Shown in pieces: positions 1 to 8,393 of a stretch of DNA of 64,000 bases. Positions within the stretch are counted from its first letter, which is position 1. The number at the start of each line of letters is the position of its first letter. Location: the NCBI RefSeq assembly GCF_003987475.1, contig NZ_PIQH01000007.1, positions 1-64,000 of the forward strand, written 5' to 3'. The notes under the pieces are model-generated. The model searched no databases. It was not told the DNA's origin and worked only from the letters and a program-made list of their open reading frames with translations. Source of the stretch: Idiomarina tyrosinivorans (lineage in GTDB: Bacteria; Pseudomonadota; Gammaproteobacteria; Enterobacterales; Alteromonadaceae). Position numbers and translations under genes: made by a program.

Positions 1-10
1 GAACAGTTTA

Positions 11-129
11 TGTCTGGCGGCCATAGCGGTGTGGCACCACCTGAATCCATTCCGAACTCAGTAGTGAAACGCACCAGCGCCGATGGTAGTGTGGGGTTTC
101 CCCATGTGAGAGTAGGACACCGCCAGATT
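11..129 (+). rRNA. rrf: 5S ribosomal RNA
   Basis: The stretch matches the gammaproteobacterial 5S rRNA almost base for base, including the internal CCGAACTCAG...AGTGAAACGC segment and the GATGGTAGTGTGGGG loop. Its 5' end (TGTCTGGCGG) pairs with its 3' end (CCGCCAGATT) to form helix I. A terminator follows directly, so this is the last gene of an rRNA operon whose 16S and 23S genes lie upstream of the window. The exact ends are uncertain by a few bases. Confidence 0.96.
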
Positions 130-140
130 TCAAATAAATA

Positions 141-171
141 ATCCCTCGTGCGCAAGCACGGGGGATTTTTT
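141..171 (+). terminator. Intrinsic terminator of the rRNA operon
   Basis: An 11-bp stem (ATCCCTCGTGC with GCACGGGGGAT, one wobble) closes over a GCAA tetraloop and runs into a T tract. It lies 12 bases after the 5S gene, as expected for the end of an rRNA operon. Confidence 0.9.
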
Positions 172-192
172 ATTTTATGGCCTGTGGCCTAC

Positions 193-985
193 GTAGCCTG
201 CCGCTACCGCGGCAGGGCATCGACATCACCCGCCGCTTCCCCGATCTCTGATCACCGAACACCGAAAAACCCCAAACATCGCAAACCCCAAACATCGCAA
301 ACCCCCAAACATCGCGGAATTCCCGTTGCAATAGCAACAGGCTACGGCATAGCAACAGGCTACGGCATAACGGCATCGCGGAATTCCCGTGCGGTAGCCT
401 GCCGTTATCACGGCAGGACATCGACATCACTCGCCGCTTTCCCGATCTCTGATCTCCAAACACCGCAAACCCCGAACATCGCGGAATCCCTGTTGCAATA
501 GCAACAGGCTACGGCATAACGGCATCGCGGAATTCCCGTGCGGTAGCCTGCCGTTATCACGGCAGGACATCGACATCACCCGCCGCTTCCCCGATCTCTG
601 ATCCCCGAACATCGACAATCCCGAACACCGCGGAATCCCTGTTGCAATAGCAACAGGCTACGGCCGCATCGCGGAATTCCCGTGCGGTAGCCTGCCGCTA
701 CCGCGGCAGGACATCGACATCACTCGCCGCTTTCCCGATCTCTGATCTCCAAACACCGCAAACCCCGAACATCGCGGAATTCCTGTTGCAATAGCAACAG
801 GCTACCCCCCGTTCCGTAGCCTGCCGCTACTGCGGCAGGACATCGACATCACCCACCGCTTCCCCGATCTCTGATCTCCGAACACTGACAACCCTAAACA
901 TCGCGGAATTCCTGTTGCAATAGCAACAGGCTACCGCATAGCAACAGGCTACGGCATAGCAACGGGCTACAGCATAGCAAAGGGC
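193..985. repeat. REP/BIME-like cluster of GTAG-headed palindromes
   Basis: This gene-free region holds five forward elements starting at 193, 394, 543, 687 and 816. Each is GTAG followed by an 8-bp hairpin, either CCTGCCGC/GCGGCAGG or CCTGCCGT/ACGGCAGG, with a 4-base loop. Five reverse elements end in CTAC at 345, 512, 661, 805 and 934, built on the stem CCTGTTGC/GCAACAGG with loop AATA (the copy at 322-345 has one wobble). Forward and reverse elements alternate in units of about 130-200 bp. The spacers also repeat (CATCGACATCACYCGCCGCT, GATCTCTGATC, CATCGCGGAAT). Partial copies of GCAACAGGCTAC follow at 352, 941 and about 960. A 5' GTAG plus hairpin is the hallmark of REP sequences mobilised by RAYT (TnpA-REP) transposases. 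No RAYT gene is in the window. Open frames here show no protein family and are not taken as genes. Confidence 0.85.
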
Positions 986-1050
986 TAGGGTACAGTTGCG
1001 GGCAACGTGATACATTATGGTGTTGGGATATCGGCATTTAGGGGTGACTT

Positions 1051-1605
1051 ATGCTTTGGCGCAATAGTTCTCAGGTTTATGGTTTGGTGGCGGTACTATT
1101 TCACTGGTTATCAGCGCTGGCGATCTATGGCTTGTTTTTCCTAGGTTGGTGGATGCTAACGCTAACCTATTATGACCAGTGGTATCACTTGGGGCCTTGG
1201 TGGCACAAATCTATTGGTGTTTTACTATTGCTGGCGACCCTGTTGAGGGTGCTATGGAAGCTAATAAACCCCTCCCCTGTGTTAGAAGGTGGACGTTGGG
1301 AACGTATCGGCGCACGATTTGGACATCTATTGCTGTATCTCCTATTATTCGTGGTGTTAATAAGCGGCTACCTTATCCCTACCGCCGAGGGTGAAGGGAT
1401 TGCGGTGTTCGATAGCATCACCTTTCCGCCGTTTTTTAGCGGCCTCACCTATGACTCGACCCTGATTGGAAAAATTCATTGGTATAGCGCTGTTATTTTA
1501 GTGATCCTTTCGCTCGGTCATGCACTATTTGCGATAAAGCATCATTGGTTTGATCAGCGTGACACGCTGCTACGAATTTTTGCAAAACAACGGAGAAAAT
1601 CATGA
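1051..1605 (+). CDS. Cytochrome b561 family protein
   Basis: A 184-residue inner-membrane protein of the prokaryotic cytochrome b561 family (YodB/CybB type), which binds two b-type haems between four helices and passes electrons between quinol and periplasmic or other acceptors. Candidate haem-ligand histidines sit in FHWLSAL (about 19), WHKSIG (about 51), KIHWYS (about 143) and GHALFAIKHH (about 157-165). Four hydrophobic segments are visible. A GGGGTG motif precedes the ATG. The stop overlaps the start of the yceI-family gene in an ATGA junction. Cytochrome b561 genes are often paired with YceI genes, and the pair is probably co-transcribed and coupled in translation. The physiological partner is unknown. 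Confidence 0.9.
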   Translation: MLWRNSSQVYGLVAVLFHWLSALAIYGLFFLGWWMLTLTYYDQWYHLGPWWHKSIGVLLLLATLLRVLWKLINPSPVLEGGRWERIGARFGHLLLYLLLFVVLISGYLIPTAEGEGIAVFDSITFPPFFSGLTYDSTLIGKIHWYSAVILVILSLGHALFAIKHHWFDQRDTLLRIFAKQRRKS

Positions 1606-2177
1606 AAAAGACCTTATTAGCGACCGCTCTCGTATTGTCCGCGACGCTGCTTGCACCAGCCCAAGCGGCTGATTACAAAGTGGATACCGAGGGCCAACAC
1701 GCGTTTATCCAATTTAAAATTCAGCACTTGGGGTACAGCTGGCTATTGGGCGAGTTTACCCAATTCAGTGGCAACTTCAGCTACGATGAAGCTAACCCAG
1801 AAGCCGCTAAAGTGATGATGACGATCGACACAGGTAGTATTGATTCTAATCACGCCGAACGTGATAAACACTTACGTAGCGATGATTTTCTGTATGTAGA
1901 AAAGTATCCACAAGCGAAATTTGTGAGTACAGCCTACATGCCAAATGGCGATGGCACGGGGACCTTGAAAGGTGACTTAACCTTACGTGGTGTCACTAAG
2001 TCGATCAGCATTGATGTCAATGAAGTGGGTGCAGGCCCGGATCCTTGGGGCGGCTATCGTCGCGGATTCGAAGGAACGACCACGCTGACCTTGGCGGACT
2101 ATGGTATTGATTACAATCTTGGTCCCGCCGCGAAGACCGTAGATATGTACTTATCTATTGAAGGCGTGCGTCAGTAG
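1602..2177 (+). CDS. YceI family periplasmic protein
   Basis: A 191-residue secreted protein of the YceI family, a lipocalin-like beta-barrel that binds isoprenoid or polyprenyl ligands in characterised relatives. A clear signal peptide (MKKTLLATALVLSATLLAPA, cut after AQA) is followed by family motifs: HAFIQFKIQHLGYSW near the mature N terminus, HAERDKHLRSDDFLYVEKYP in the middle, and GTLKGDLTLRGVTK. It starts inside the stop of the cytochrome b561 gene, so the two are likely made together. A quinone-related role is possible but is only inferred from the pairing. A strong hairpin follows 26 bases after the stop. Confidence 0.93.
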   Translation: MKKTLLATALVLSATLLAPAQAADYKVDTEGQHAFIQFKIQHLGYSWLLGEFTQFSGNFSYDEANPEAAKVMMTIDTGSIDSNHAERDKHLRSDDFLYVEKYPQAKFVSTAYMPNGDGTGTLKGDLTLRGVTKSISIDVNEVGAGPDPWGGYRRGFEGTTTLTLADYGIDYNLGPAAKTVDMYLSIEGVRQ

Positions 2178-2203
2178 GCACATTCCCTACCCGATAAAAA
2201 CGG

Positions 2204-2228
2204 CCCCAGCACTTAGCTGGGGTTTTTT
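2204..2228. terminator. Bidirectional terminator between yceI and hemY
   Basis: A 7-bp stem CCCCAGC/GCTGGGG with loop ACTTA is followed by six Ts on the plus strand. On the minus strand it is followed by a run of Ts (complement of the AAAAA at 2196-2200) after CGG... The hemY stop codon (complement of 2213-2215) lies inside the loop, so one hairpin serves both converging operons. Confidence 0.8.
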
Positions 2229-3370
2229 ACATTGAAGGCTTGTTGGTAGGCTTTCGCTGCTGCTTGCGACTCATGCAAAGCGAGATGGATGTCGCCTAGC
2301 AGTCGATAGCGTTCTGCAGTTGGGTAAACCTGTAACGCTTTGTTCATGGCTTTTTGGGCAAGCTCCGCATCGTTTGCCGCCAGCGCCAAACGAGCAAGTG
2401 CAGCCAGCGCAAAATGGTCTTCTGGTGTTGCTTTCAAGTGGCTCTGAACATAGCTGATAAGCTCTGTGTCTGGGTAACGGAAGAGTTGCCGCTCACTGGG
2501 TTGTTCAAAGTTGAAAACCGCTTTTTTCAATCCTTTTAATAGCACTTTAGCGGCGATGCCCTGCTCTCCTAGGTGCTGTAACGCGCGGATATACGCCAGT
2601 CGAATCACTGCATCGTTACGTTGCGCCTTTTTAAGGCTCTGCCAGCGTATTTTCAGTGTATCTCCACCTTGCTGACCAAGTTCAATGAACCATGCGCAAA
2701 ATATTCGTTCGCGCATCGCACTGTCGATCAACTCCGCTGCCAGCAGTTGGTCAACATATGGCCGTAACTGTGCAGGCTGCTGTGCAAACAGTTGTAACGC
2801 TAGCGAGAGTAGTTCGATATCGTCCGGATGTTTTTCTAGGGTTTGCTGTAATAGCCTTGCAGCTTGTTGTGGTGATTGTTTTGCGGCCTCGCGAATCGCC
2901 AATTTTTGTTGCTGCAGCGGGCTCGGTTTGATGATGTCACCGAGCTCTTGGTATAAGCGACGCATTAGCTCAGGGTCGTCCAATTGGTCGGCAACCAAGC
3001 ATTGCAACAAACGTCTTTCGTCGGTGTGTTCCAGTGCCAGTGCCTTTTTCAGTTTTTCTAACGCAACACGAGGCTGCTTTTCTATTAGTGCTTGAATAGC
3101 CTCTAATGCCAGCGACTTGGCTCGTTGCACTTTACGCTTACGCATCCAACGGCGACCAATAGCCGCGCGGTGAACAACTGCCTTAATCAGGCCTGCCACT
3201 AATAAGATTATGATGGCGACGATAAGCAGGCTTAACACGAAGCTGACGACGGTCATTTCTACCGAGTAGCCCAGGAATTGCACGAGAATATAGCCGCTGT
3301 TATCGATGATATAGGGGCCAACCATTACTCCTACGAGTAACAGTGCAAGTAATATTAGCAAGCGTCTCAT
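2213..3370 (-). CDS. hemY: Haem biosynthesis-associated TPR protein HemY
   Basis: A 385-residue inner-membrane protein of the HemY family found with hemCDX in gammaproteobacteria. Two hydrophobic segments occupy the first 65 residues (LLILLALLLVGVMVGPYIID and the VSFVLSLLIVAIIILLVAGL region), followed by a basic stretch and a long tetratricopeptide-like helical domain to the C terminus (for example ALAANDAELAQKAMNKALQV near 335). It is the last gene of the hem operon and overlaps hemX by 4 bp. Its biochemical role is not settled; it is not the oxygen-dependent protoporphyrinogen oxidase also called HemY in Bacillus. Confidence 0.93.
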   Translation of the reverse strand: MRRLLILLALLLVGVMVGPYIIDNSGYILVQFLGYSVEMTVVSFVLSLLIVAIIILLVAGLIKAVVHRAAIGRRWMRKRKVQRAKSLALEAIQALIEKQPRVALEKLKKALALEHTDERRLLQCLVADQLDDPELMRRLYQELGDIIKPSPLQQQKLAIREAAKQSPQQAARLLQQTLEKHPDDIELLSLALQLFAQQPAQLRPYVDQLLAAELIDSAMRERIFCAWFIELGQQGGDTLKIRWQSLKKAQRNDAVIRLAYIRALQHLGEQGIAAKVLLKGLKKAVFNFEQPSERQLFRYPDTELISYVQSHLKATPEDHFALAALARLALAANDAELAQKAMNKALQVYPTAERYRLLGDIHLALHESQAAAKAYQQAFNVKNPS

Positions 3371-4470
3371 GCACTACCTCCGCGACTAAGCAGTTGCTGA
3401 ATTCGCTGTAGAGACTGTAACTGTTGCGGGTAGTGGCTAACGATATCGTGTTTTGCTAGGCCGTTGACGCGCTCTAGTAGATCGTCCCGCGCTGCCGACT
3501 GTTGGAAAGTCTCCGGCGCGAGTTCGGTAATTTGCTGTAATGCTTGCACATAGACTTCTGGCTGTTCCATCGCTACCGCTTGTTGGGCTAACATAAATAG
3601 CGATTGGATTTGCTGTTGCCGCAATGCCAATAGCTGTGGTGATGGCAATGGCTTGGCCTTTTCAGTACTCGGTTGAATACGAATGAACTGATCTAAGAAA
3701 GCATTCCAATTACTCAAGAAATTCGTCTTCCAGTCGCTCCATGACGCGGAGGTCTGTTGTTGCTGATTACTCTCTTGCGTGGCCTTGGTTGCGTTAACCA
3801 GGTTGAGCTGTTGGCTACGCTTAGCTAAGCCGCGTAGCGTCAATTGTAACTCAGTGGTATCTCGCTTTGGCAGAGCTTCCAATATGGCGATATCATCGGC
3901 GATGTCTTGTCGCACGGCGATAGCCTCAGGTTGTTCAATGGATGCGATTTGCGCATCCGCTTGGTGTAACCACTGAATGGCCGCCGCGCTGTCGTGGCTA
4001 ACCCATAGCGCTCTTGCGGCAGCACTGATCCACTGTTTCGCCTCTAACCAGCGCCATTGATTCGGGCGCTGTTCGGTAAGCGTGTCTAGGCGTTTCAACA
4101 CTCGTTGAATACTGTTGTCTTGTGCTGCCAACGCCTGACTGAGCTGTTGTTGTTGATCAGCCAGTTGTTGCCACTGGCTTTGTTGCTGTTGCAGCTGCTG
4201 CAGTTGTTGCTGTAGTTGCGTTACGCTGTGCTGGCTAGCATATTGTTGGCGTTGTTGAAGTTGCTGTTGCACACTGCTGAGTTGTTGGTTAAGCCCTTGC
4301 CAGCGCGGCCAAAGGTAGAAATAACCGGCTGCGGCAATGCTAGCGAGTAGCAGTAGCCATAGGACAATGGCGACGGTAACAGGCCGTGCAGCCGACGAGC
4401 TTGAGGTTGTTGTTGCCTCTTGCGGTGCTGAGGCTTCAGCTTGGCTGGTGGGTTTTTGTTCGTCAGTCAT
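3367..4470 (-). CDS. hemX: HemX family membrane protein
   Basis: A 367-residue protein of the HemX family, often labelled a putative uroporphyrinogen-III C-methyltransferase although no methyltransferase domain is visible. A Ser/Thr/Ala-rich cytoplasmic N terminus (1-30) precedes one transmembrane helix (VTVAIVLWLLLLASIAAAGY, about 31-52). A very glutamine-rich coiled coil follows (about 58-120), then a helical periplasmic domain. It overlaps hemD and hemY by 4 bp at each end. In Escherichia coli the gene sits in the same hemCDXY order. The function is probably structural or scaffolding; that part is inference. Confidence 0.92.
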   Translation of the reverse strand: MTDEQKPTSQAEASAPQEATTTSSSSAARPVTVAIVLWLLLLASIAAAGYFYLWPRWQGLNQQLSSVQQQLQQRQQYASQHSVTQLQQQLQQLQQQQSQWQQLADQQQQLSQALAAQDNSIQRVLKRLDTLTEQRPNQWRWLEAKQWISAAARALWVSHDSAAAIQWLHQADAQIASIEQPEAIAVRQDIADDIAILEALPKRDTTELQLTLRGLAKRSQQLNLVNATKATQESNQQQQTSASWSDWKTNFLSNWNAFLDQFIRIQPSTEKAKPLPSPQLLALRQQQIQSLFMLAQQAVAMEQPEVYVQALQQITELAPETFQQSAARDDLLERVNGLAKHDIVSHYPQQLQSLQRIQQLLSRGGSA

Positions 4471-5204
4471 GGGTTATTGTCCATTTGTTGTAAGGCTTCA
4501 AGCATAGCAGTTTCTGTGGCACTACCTGTTATAACGATATTGTCTGATTGCGAGCTAGGAATCAACGCCGCAATCCGCGCGCTAGGAACAACCCAGCGGC
4601 ACTGCTGTAGCCACGAAATAGCTTGCCGAGGCATTCGAGAAAGGAAGCTACCCAGTTGTTCGGCACTGGAAACCACAATGGTATCGACGGCTTCATGCCA
4701 TTGCTGGTACAACGCGTCACCATCCACCGCTTTTGCTTGGCGCTGGTAGACCTCCCAATAGTGAACGGCGGCACCGCGCGCAATCAGGCTATCACCCAAT
4801 AGGTTGCGACCGCCGTTGCCGCGAACAATGAGCCACTGTTGTGCTGGTGTACGTTGCAGTTCAGCTAGCCTGAGCAAGCCCTCGCTATTGTGCTGACTAT
4901 AAGGACAGGTCACTGCGTGATGGATAACGTTTGCCGCATGCTTTGCCGTGCCGGGACCGACTGCAAAGTAGCGCGTATTCGGCCAAGAGTAGGAAGTCAT
5001 TTGCTGGTGCGAAAAGTCGACGGCATTTTGGCTGACGAAAATAATCCCATCCCAGTGTTTCGCTAGGACAACAGGGTCTCCGGCTTGTGGTAACTCAGTG
5101 ATGGTCAAAAAGCTATACAGCAAGTGCGGCAGGCTCAAATCGTTGAGCTTTTGCTGCAGAACCTGCTGTTGATTATCCGGACGAATAATCAGCGCTTTTT
5201 TCAT
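4467..5204 (-). CDS. hemD: Uroporphyrinogen-III synthase
   Basis: A 245-residue HemD that closes hydroxymethylbilane into uroporphyrinogen III with inversion of ring D. The sequence is poorly conserved, as is normal for the family. Recognisable parts are the N-terminal start (ALIIRPDNQQQ), IIFVSQNAV near 53, YFAVGPGTAKHA near 77, LIVRGNGGRNLLGDSL near 128 and TIVVSSAEQLGSF near 175. The ATG follows the hemC stop with no intervening base, and the end overlaps hemX in an ATGA junction, so translation is tightly coupled. Confidence 0.93.
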   Translation of the reverse strand: MKKALIIRPDNQQQVLQQKLNDLSLPHLLYSFLTITELPQAGDPVVLAKHWDGIIFVSQNAVDFSHQQMTSYSWPNTRYFAVGPGTAKHAANVIHHAVTCPYSQHNSEGLLRLAELQRTPAQQWLIVRGNGGRNLLGDSLIARGAAVHYWEVYQRQAKAVDGDALYQQWHEAVDTIVVSSAEQLGSFLSRMPRQAISWLQQCRWVVPSARIAALIPSSQSDNIVITGSATETAMLEALQQMDNNP

Positions 5205-6134
5205 TTATTCCTCAGCGTAAACGGCAGCAAGGATTTCTCCCGCGCCTTGTTTAAGGAGTTTCTCTGCAAGCGCTATACCCAAGGCTTCAGGGTCTGCGGT
5301 TGAGCCACTGATGTCGTCTTGGAGCAATGTCTTACCATCTGGACTCCCGACCACCCCACGCAGGAACAGTTGCTGGTCGTGGATCTCTGCATAGGCGCCG
5401 ATAGGCACCTGACAGCCACCTTCCAAACGGCGATTCATGGCTCTTTCGGCCAACACGCGGATGCGAGTTTGCTGACATTCCAACGGTTTTAGAAGGCTTT
5501 TCACGCGTTCGTCATCTGCTCGGCACTCGATACCGAGGGCACCCTGGCCATTAGCGGGAATGGACTGCTCTACTGGAATAAAGCTGGTGATGCGGTCACC
5601 CAGTTCTAACCGAATTAATCCAGCCGCCGCCAAAATAATGGCATCGTATTGGCCATCATCGAGCTTCGCTAAACGGGTTTGCACATTGCCGCGAAGGTCT
5701 TTAATGGTCAGATGCGGGTATTTAGCCATAATCTGACATTTGCGCCGTAAACTACAGGTTCCTACAACAGCGCCTTCAGGCAGTTGATCCAGGTTTTTGT
5801 AGTGATTGGATACGAATGCATCGCGTGGATCTTCGCGCTCACAAATGGTGTGCAATTCTAAACCTTCGGGAAATTCTACCGGCAGGTCTTTCATCGAATG
5901 CACCGCAATGTCCGCACGCTGTTCTAGCATTGCCACTTCAAGCTCTTTAACAAAAAGCCCTTTGCCACCAATTTTAGCCAACGGGGTGTCTAGGATGACG
6001 TCGCCACGGGTAGACATTGGCAGTAGCTTCACCACTAAATCGTTATGGATTTGCTCCAGCCGTGACTGAATAAACTCGGCTTGCCACATTGCTAACTTAC
6101 TTTTGCGAGTGGCGATCACTAACTTCTGACTCAC
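5205..6134 (-). CDS. hemC: Hydroxymethylbilane synthase (porphobilinogen deaminase)
   Basis: A 309-residue enzyme that polymerises four porphobilinogens into hydroxymethylbilane. The N terminus ([17 protein letters not shown]), the loop [10 protein letters not shown], the KDLP motif ([12 protein letters not shown] near 80), CSLRRKCQI (near 127) and [19 protein letters not shown] (near 145) are all typical. The dipyrromethane cofactor cysteine lies in [12 protein letters not shown] (about 240). The start is a GTG that overlaps the upstream DUF2914 stop (GTGA), with GGGAG seven bases before it. Confidence 0.97.
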   Translation of the reverse strand: MSQKLVIATRKSKLAMWQAEFIQSRLEQIHNDLVVKLLPMSTRGDVILDTPLAKIGGKGLFVKELEVAMLEQRADIAVHSMKDLPVEFPEGLELHTICEREDPRDAFVSNHYKNLDQLPEGAVVGTCSLRRKCQIMAKYPHLTIKDLRGNVQTRLAKLDDGQYDAIILAAAGLIRLELGDRITSFIPVEQSIPANGQGALGIECRADDERVKSLLKPLECQQTRIRVLAERAMNRRLEGGCQVPIGAYAEIHDQQLFLRGVVGSPDGKTLLQDDISGSTADPEALGIALAEKLLKQGAGEILAAVYAEE

Positions 6135-6547
6135 TGCTGACTCCCTGCGACCACTTCGAACGGGTGCTCTGCTAAAATGTTTTGTTGGTTATCAACCACT
6201 AAGACGCGCCAATTGCCGGTCCAGTCGTGGCGAATTTTCTTACTTGAATAGGTTCTCCAACGCCCGCTGCCAATCGTCAAATTTACCTCAGCCATCAGCT
6301 TATTTTGATAAAACCACAAATGCTGGATTTTGCTGTCAGGACGACCCACAATTTCAGTAAAGAACGCGACTTGCGCAACGGGCTCAGTCACCACGACGTG
6401 TTCCAGCTTATCTACTGGCTCATGGTTTTCCACCGCCGAAGTGAGTTGTGCGCGAGCTACGCTATCGTCGAAAGTGTCTTGGGCAAATGCGTTGCCGGTG
6501 AACAGCAGTAACCACGCTGTTATAGCGATAGTCAGACAGTGGCGCAT
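6131..6547 (-). CDS. DUF2914 domain protein, exported
   Basis: A 138-residue protein with a signal peptide (cleavage after GNAFA near residue 22) and a DUF2914 domain over the rest. The recognisable pattern is [13 protein letters not shown], then [13 protein letters not shown], then [11 protein letters not shown] and [12 protein letters not shown]. The function of DUF2914 is unknown. Its location between cyaY and hemC, with a 4-bp GTGA overlap onto hemC and a 13-bp gap from cyaY, places it in the haem operon. A periplasmic role linked to iron or haem is possible but unsupported by motifs. Confidence 0.82.
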   Translation of the reverse strand: MRHCLTIAITAWLLLFTGNAFAQDTFDDSVARAQLTSAVENHEPVDKLEHVVVTEPVAQVAFFTEIVGRPDSKIQHLWFYQNKLMAEVNLTIGSGRWRTYSSKKIRHDWTGNWRVLVVDNQQNILAEHPFEVVAGSQQ

Positions 6548-6560
6548 AGGTTCCGCTCCG

Positions 6561-6884
6561 TTACTGTTGTGGCGCTAGGGTGATTTCGGTTTCGGCTTGT
6601 TTGCTGGCAGCATCAGACAACAATGCCCATAGCTCAGAGCCGGTACGATTATCAATCCATTGCCCCGAGCGGTATTCAAAGTGGTGACCGTTGAACTTGG
6701 TGGCAACCCATACTTGTTGCAGTGGCGGCTGCTTGTTGATCACCATTTTGGTGTTGTTGGGAAACGTCAGTTCCAGAATATCGCCGCCAGATTCGAAGTC
6801 GATATCCACACCGCAATCTTCTATAGCTTCTTCGATATCGAGTAAGACTTGATCGGCGAGTTCGTGGTATTCATTGTCGTTCAT
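6561..6884 (-). CDS. cyaY: Frataxin-like iron protein CyaY
   Basis: A 107-residue bacterial frataxin that binds iron and modulates iron-sulfur cluster assembly by IscS. The acidic first helix (NDNEYHELADQVLLDIEEAI), the strand region LELTFPNNTKMVINKQPPLQQVW and WVATKFNGHHF are diagnostic. The start chosen is the internal ATG at 6884, because AGGAG lies six to seven bases upstream and the protein then begins MNDNEYH, like other CyaY. A longer frame opens 21 bases earlier. In Escherichia coli cyaY faces away from hemC with cyaA between; here it leads the hem operon. Confidence 0.93.
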   Translation of the reverse strand: MNDNEYHELADQVLLDIEEAIEDCGVDIDFESGGDILELTFPNNTKMVINKQPPLQQVWVATKFNGHHFEYRSGQWIDNRTGSELWALLSDAASKQAETEITLAPQQ

Positions 6885-6966
6885 GACAACTCCTGTTAAT
6901 GACATTTACTGATAGCAGTGCGATGATAACAAATATCACCAAAAAGAACGTCTAAAAAGTGTAGCG

Positions 6967-7119
6967 ATGTTTGCCAAGAAAGTAATAATTTCATGTTTGA
7001 TAGCCGCGGTTTTTGCGATTGCCGGTTGTGGTCAAAAGGGGCCGTTACAACTGCCTAAACAACCGCAACAGAACCAACCCCAACAAACGCCTGACGATGA
7101 TGGACAGCAGCATTCATGA
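6967..7119 (+). CDS. lptM: Small lipoprotein LptM (YifL)
   Basis: A 50-residue lipoprotein with a hydrophobic signal sequence and a lipobox (AIAGC, modified Cys at about 21) followed by GQKGPLQLP, the signature of the YifL/LptM family. LptM is reported to assist maturation of the LptD-LptE lipopolysaccharide translocon by mimicking LPS. The tail is rich in Gln and Pro and ends in DDDGQQHS. It sits between cyaY and lysA at the position yifL holds before dapF in Escherichia coli, and its TGA overlaps the lysA ATG (ATGA). It is short enough to be missed by gene callers. Confidence 0.9.
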   Translation: MFAKKVIISCLIAAVFAIAGCGQKGPLQLPKQPQQNQPQQTPDDDGQQHS

Positions 7120-8390
7120 ACCGCGTGTGCCATTACCGAGACGGAGTATTGTGGCTGGACGACTTCCGGGCGCGTGATTTAGCGCAGCAGTTTCAAACAC
7201 CGCTTTATGTGTACTCGGAACAGACCATAATCGATCGCTGGCTGCGTTTCGCTGATGCTTGGCCAGCACCACATCGCATTTGTTATGCGGTAAAAGCTAA
7301 TAGCCATATTGCTATTTTGCAACTGATGGCACGCTTGGGCGCGGGTTTTGATATTGTTTCCCAAGGTGAACTAGAGCGAGTTCTGGCGGCAGGCGCAGAG
7401 CCCGCGACCGTGGTATTTTCTGGGGTAGCAAAATCTGCCGAAGAAATTCGTCGCGCCCTGTCTGTGGGCATTGGCTGTTTTAACGTTGAATCACAGCAAG
7501 AGTTGCAACGCATTGAAGCCATTGCTTCCGATATGGGGAAAGTGGCTAACGTTTCTATCAGGATTAACCCAAACGTTGATGCGGGAACCCATCCGTATAT
7601 CTCTACCGGCTTGAAAACCAATAAATTTGGTATCGATTATGAGCTTGCCGACGCCGTTTTTGATTACGCTGCGCAAAGCCCAACACTCAATTTACAGGGT
7701 ATTGATTGCCATATTGGTTCACAAATTACCGAGCCTGCGCCATTTTTAGATGCAGCCAAGCGCATGTTCGCCTGGGTCGATAAACTCGCGAAACGTGGCA
7801 TCGCCATCTCTCATCTCGACCTAGGGGGTGGCTTTGGGGTGCCTTATCACGACGAAGCAGCCTTCCCGACAGCAGAGTACTTGCAGGGCTTGCTAGGCTT
7901 GGCAAAAGATTATCCACAATTAACCCTCATGCTCGAGCCAGGACGATCATTAGTTGCTGAGGCAGGTGTGTTACTGACCCGCGTAGAGTATGTAAAACAC
8001 TCCACAGAAAAGCGTTTTGCCATTGTCGACGCCGGCATGAACGACCTATTGCGACCCGCGCTTTATCAGGCCTATCACGCGATACTGCCAGAGCGTGAGG
8101 AACAGCAGCTGGGGCAAGTGACGGATATTGTTGGACCAGTTTGTGAAACTGGAGACTTTTTGGCTCATGCTCGTCATTTAGCCGTTGCGCCTGGGGATCT
8201 GATTGCTGTCGCTAATGCCGGTGCTTACGGCATGAGTATGAGTTCTAATTATAATAGCCGTAGACGTCCCGCGGAGGTATTGCTGCAAGGCCAACAGGCA
8301 AAATTGATAACCGCACGTGAACAGTATTCGCAACTGTGGCAGCGCGAGCAACTTGTGTATACCATGCAGAGTGACGAGGGAGAGGCTTAA
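7116..8390 (+). CDS. lysA: Diaminopimelate decarboxylase
   Basis: A 424-residue PLP enzyme that converts meso-diaminopimelate to lysine, the last step of the pathway. The PLP lysine lies in CYAVKANSH (about 55), and further landmarks are KTNKFGI (about 168), CHIGSQI (about 196), LDLGGGFGV (about 235), LEPGRSLVAEAG (about 275), and the active-site CETGDF (about 345). It is a fold-III alanine racemase-type barrel. Translation is coupled to lptM by ATGA. dapF follows after 3 bp, so the epimerase and decarboxylase that handle DAP are made together. Confidence 0.97.
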   Translation: MNRVCHYRDGVLWLDDFRARDLAQQFQTPLYVYSEQTIIDRWLRFADAWPAPHRICYAVKANSHIAILQLMARLGAGFDIVSQGELERVLAAGAEPATVVFSGVAKSAEEIRRALSVGIGCFNVESQQELQRIEAIASDMGKVANVSIRINPNVDAGTHPYISTGLKTNKFGIDYELADAVFDYAAQSPTLNLQGIDCHIGSQITEPAPFLDAAKRMFAWVDKLAKRGIAISHLDLGGGFGVPYHDEAAFPTAEYLQGLLGLAKDYPQLTLMLEPGRSLVAEAGVLLTRVEYVKHSTEKRFAIVDAGMNDLLRPALYQAYHAILPEREEQQLGQVTDIVGPVCETGDFLAHARHLAVAPGDLIAVANAGAYGMSMSSNYNSRRRPAEVLLQGQQAKLITAREQYSQLWQREQLVYTMQSDEGEA

Positions 8391-8393
8391 CCG

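Noticed and set aside
193-985. Possible CRISPR array
   Set aside because: The repeats face both ways, are spaced by 130-200 bp and have conserved spacers; no cas gene is present.
148-1015. Several open frames on both strands inside the repeat region
   Set aside because: They are built from the repeated palindromes, have no recognisable domain or ribosome site, and differ in frame from copy to copy.
2685-3095. 136-residue frame on the plus strand inside hemY
   Set aside because: It is Cys- and Ser-rich, antisense to a well-supported gene and has no family resemblance.
6920-6950. TGATAACAAATATCA as a possible Fur box before cyaY/lptM
   Set aside because: Only a 5-bp inverted repeat fits and the match to the 19-bp Fur consensus is poor.
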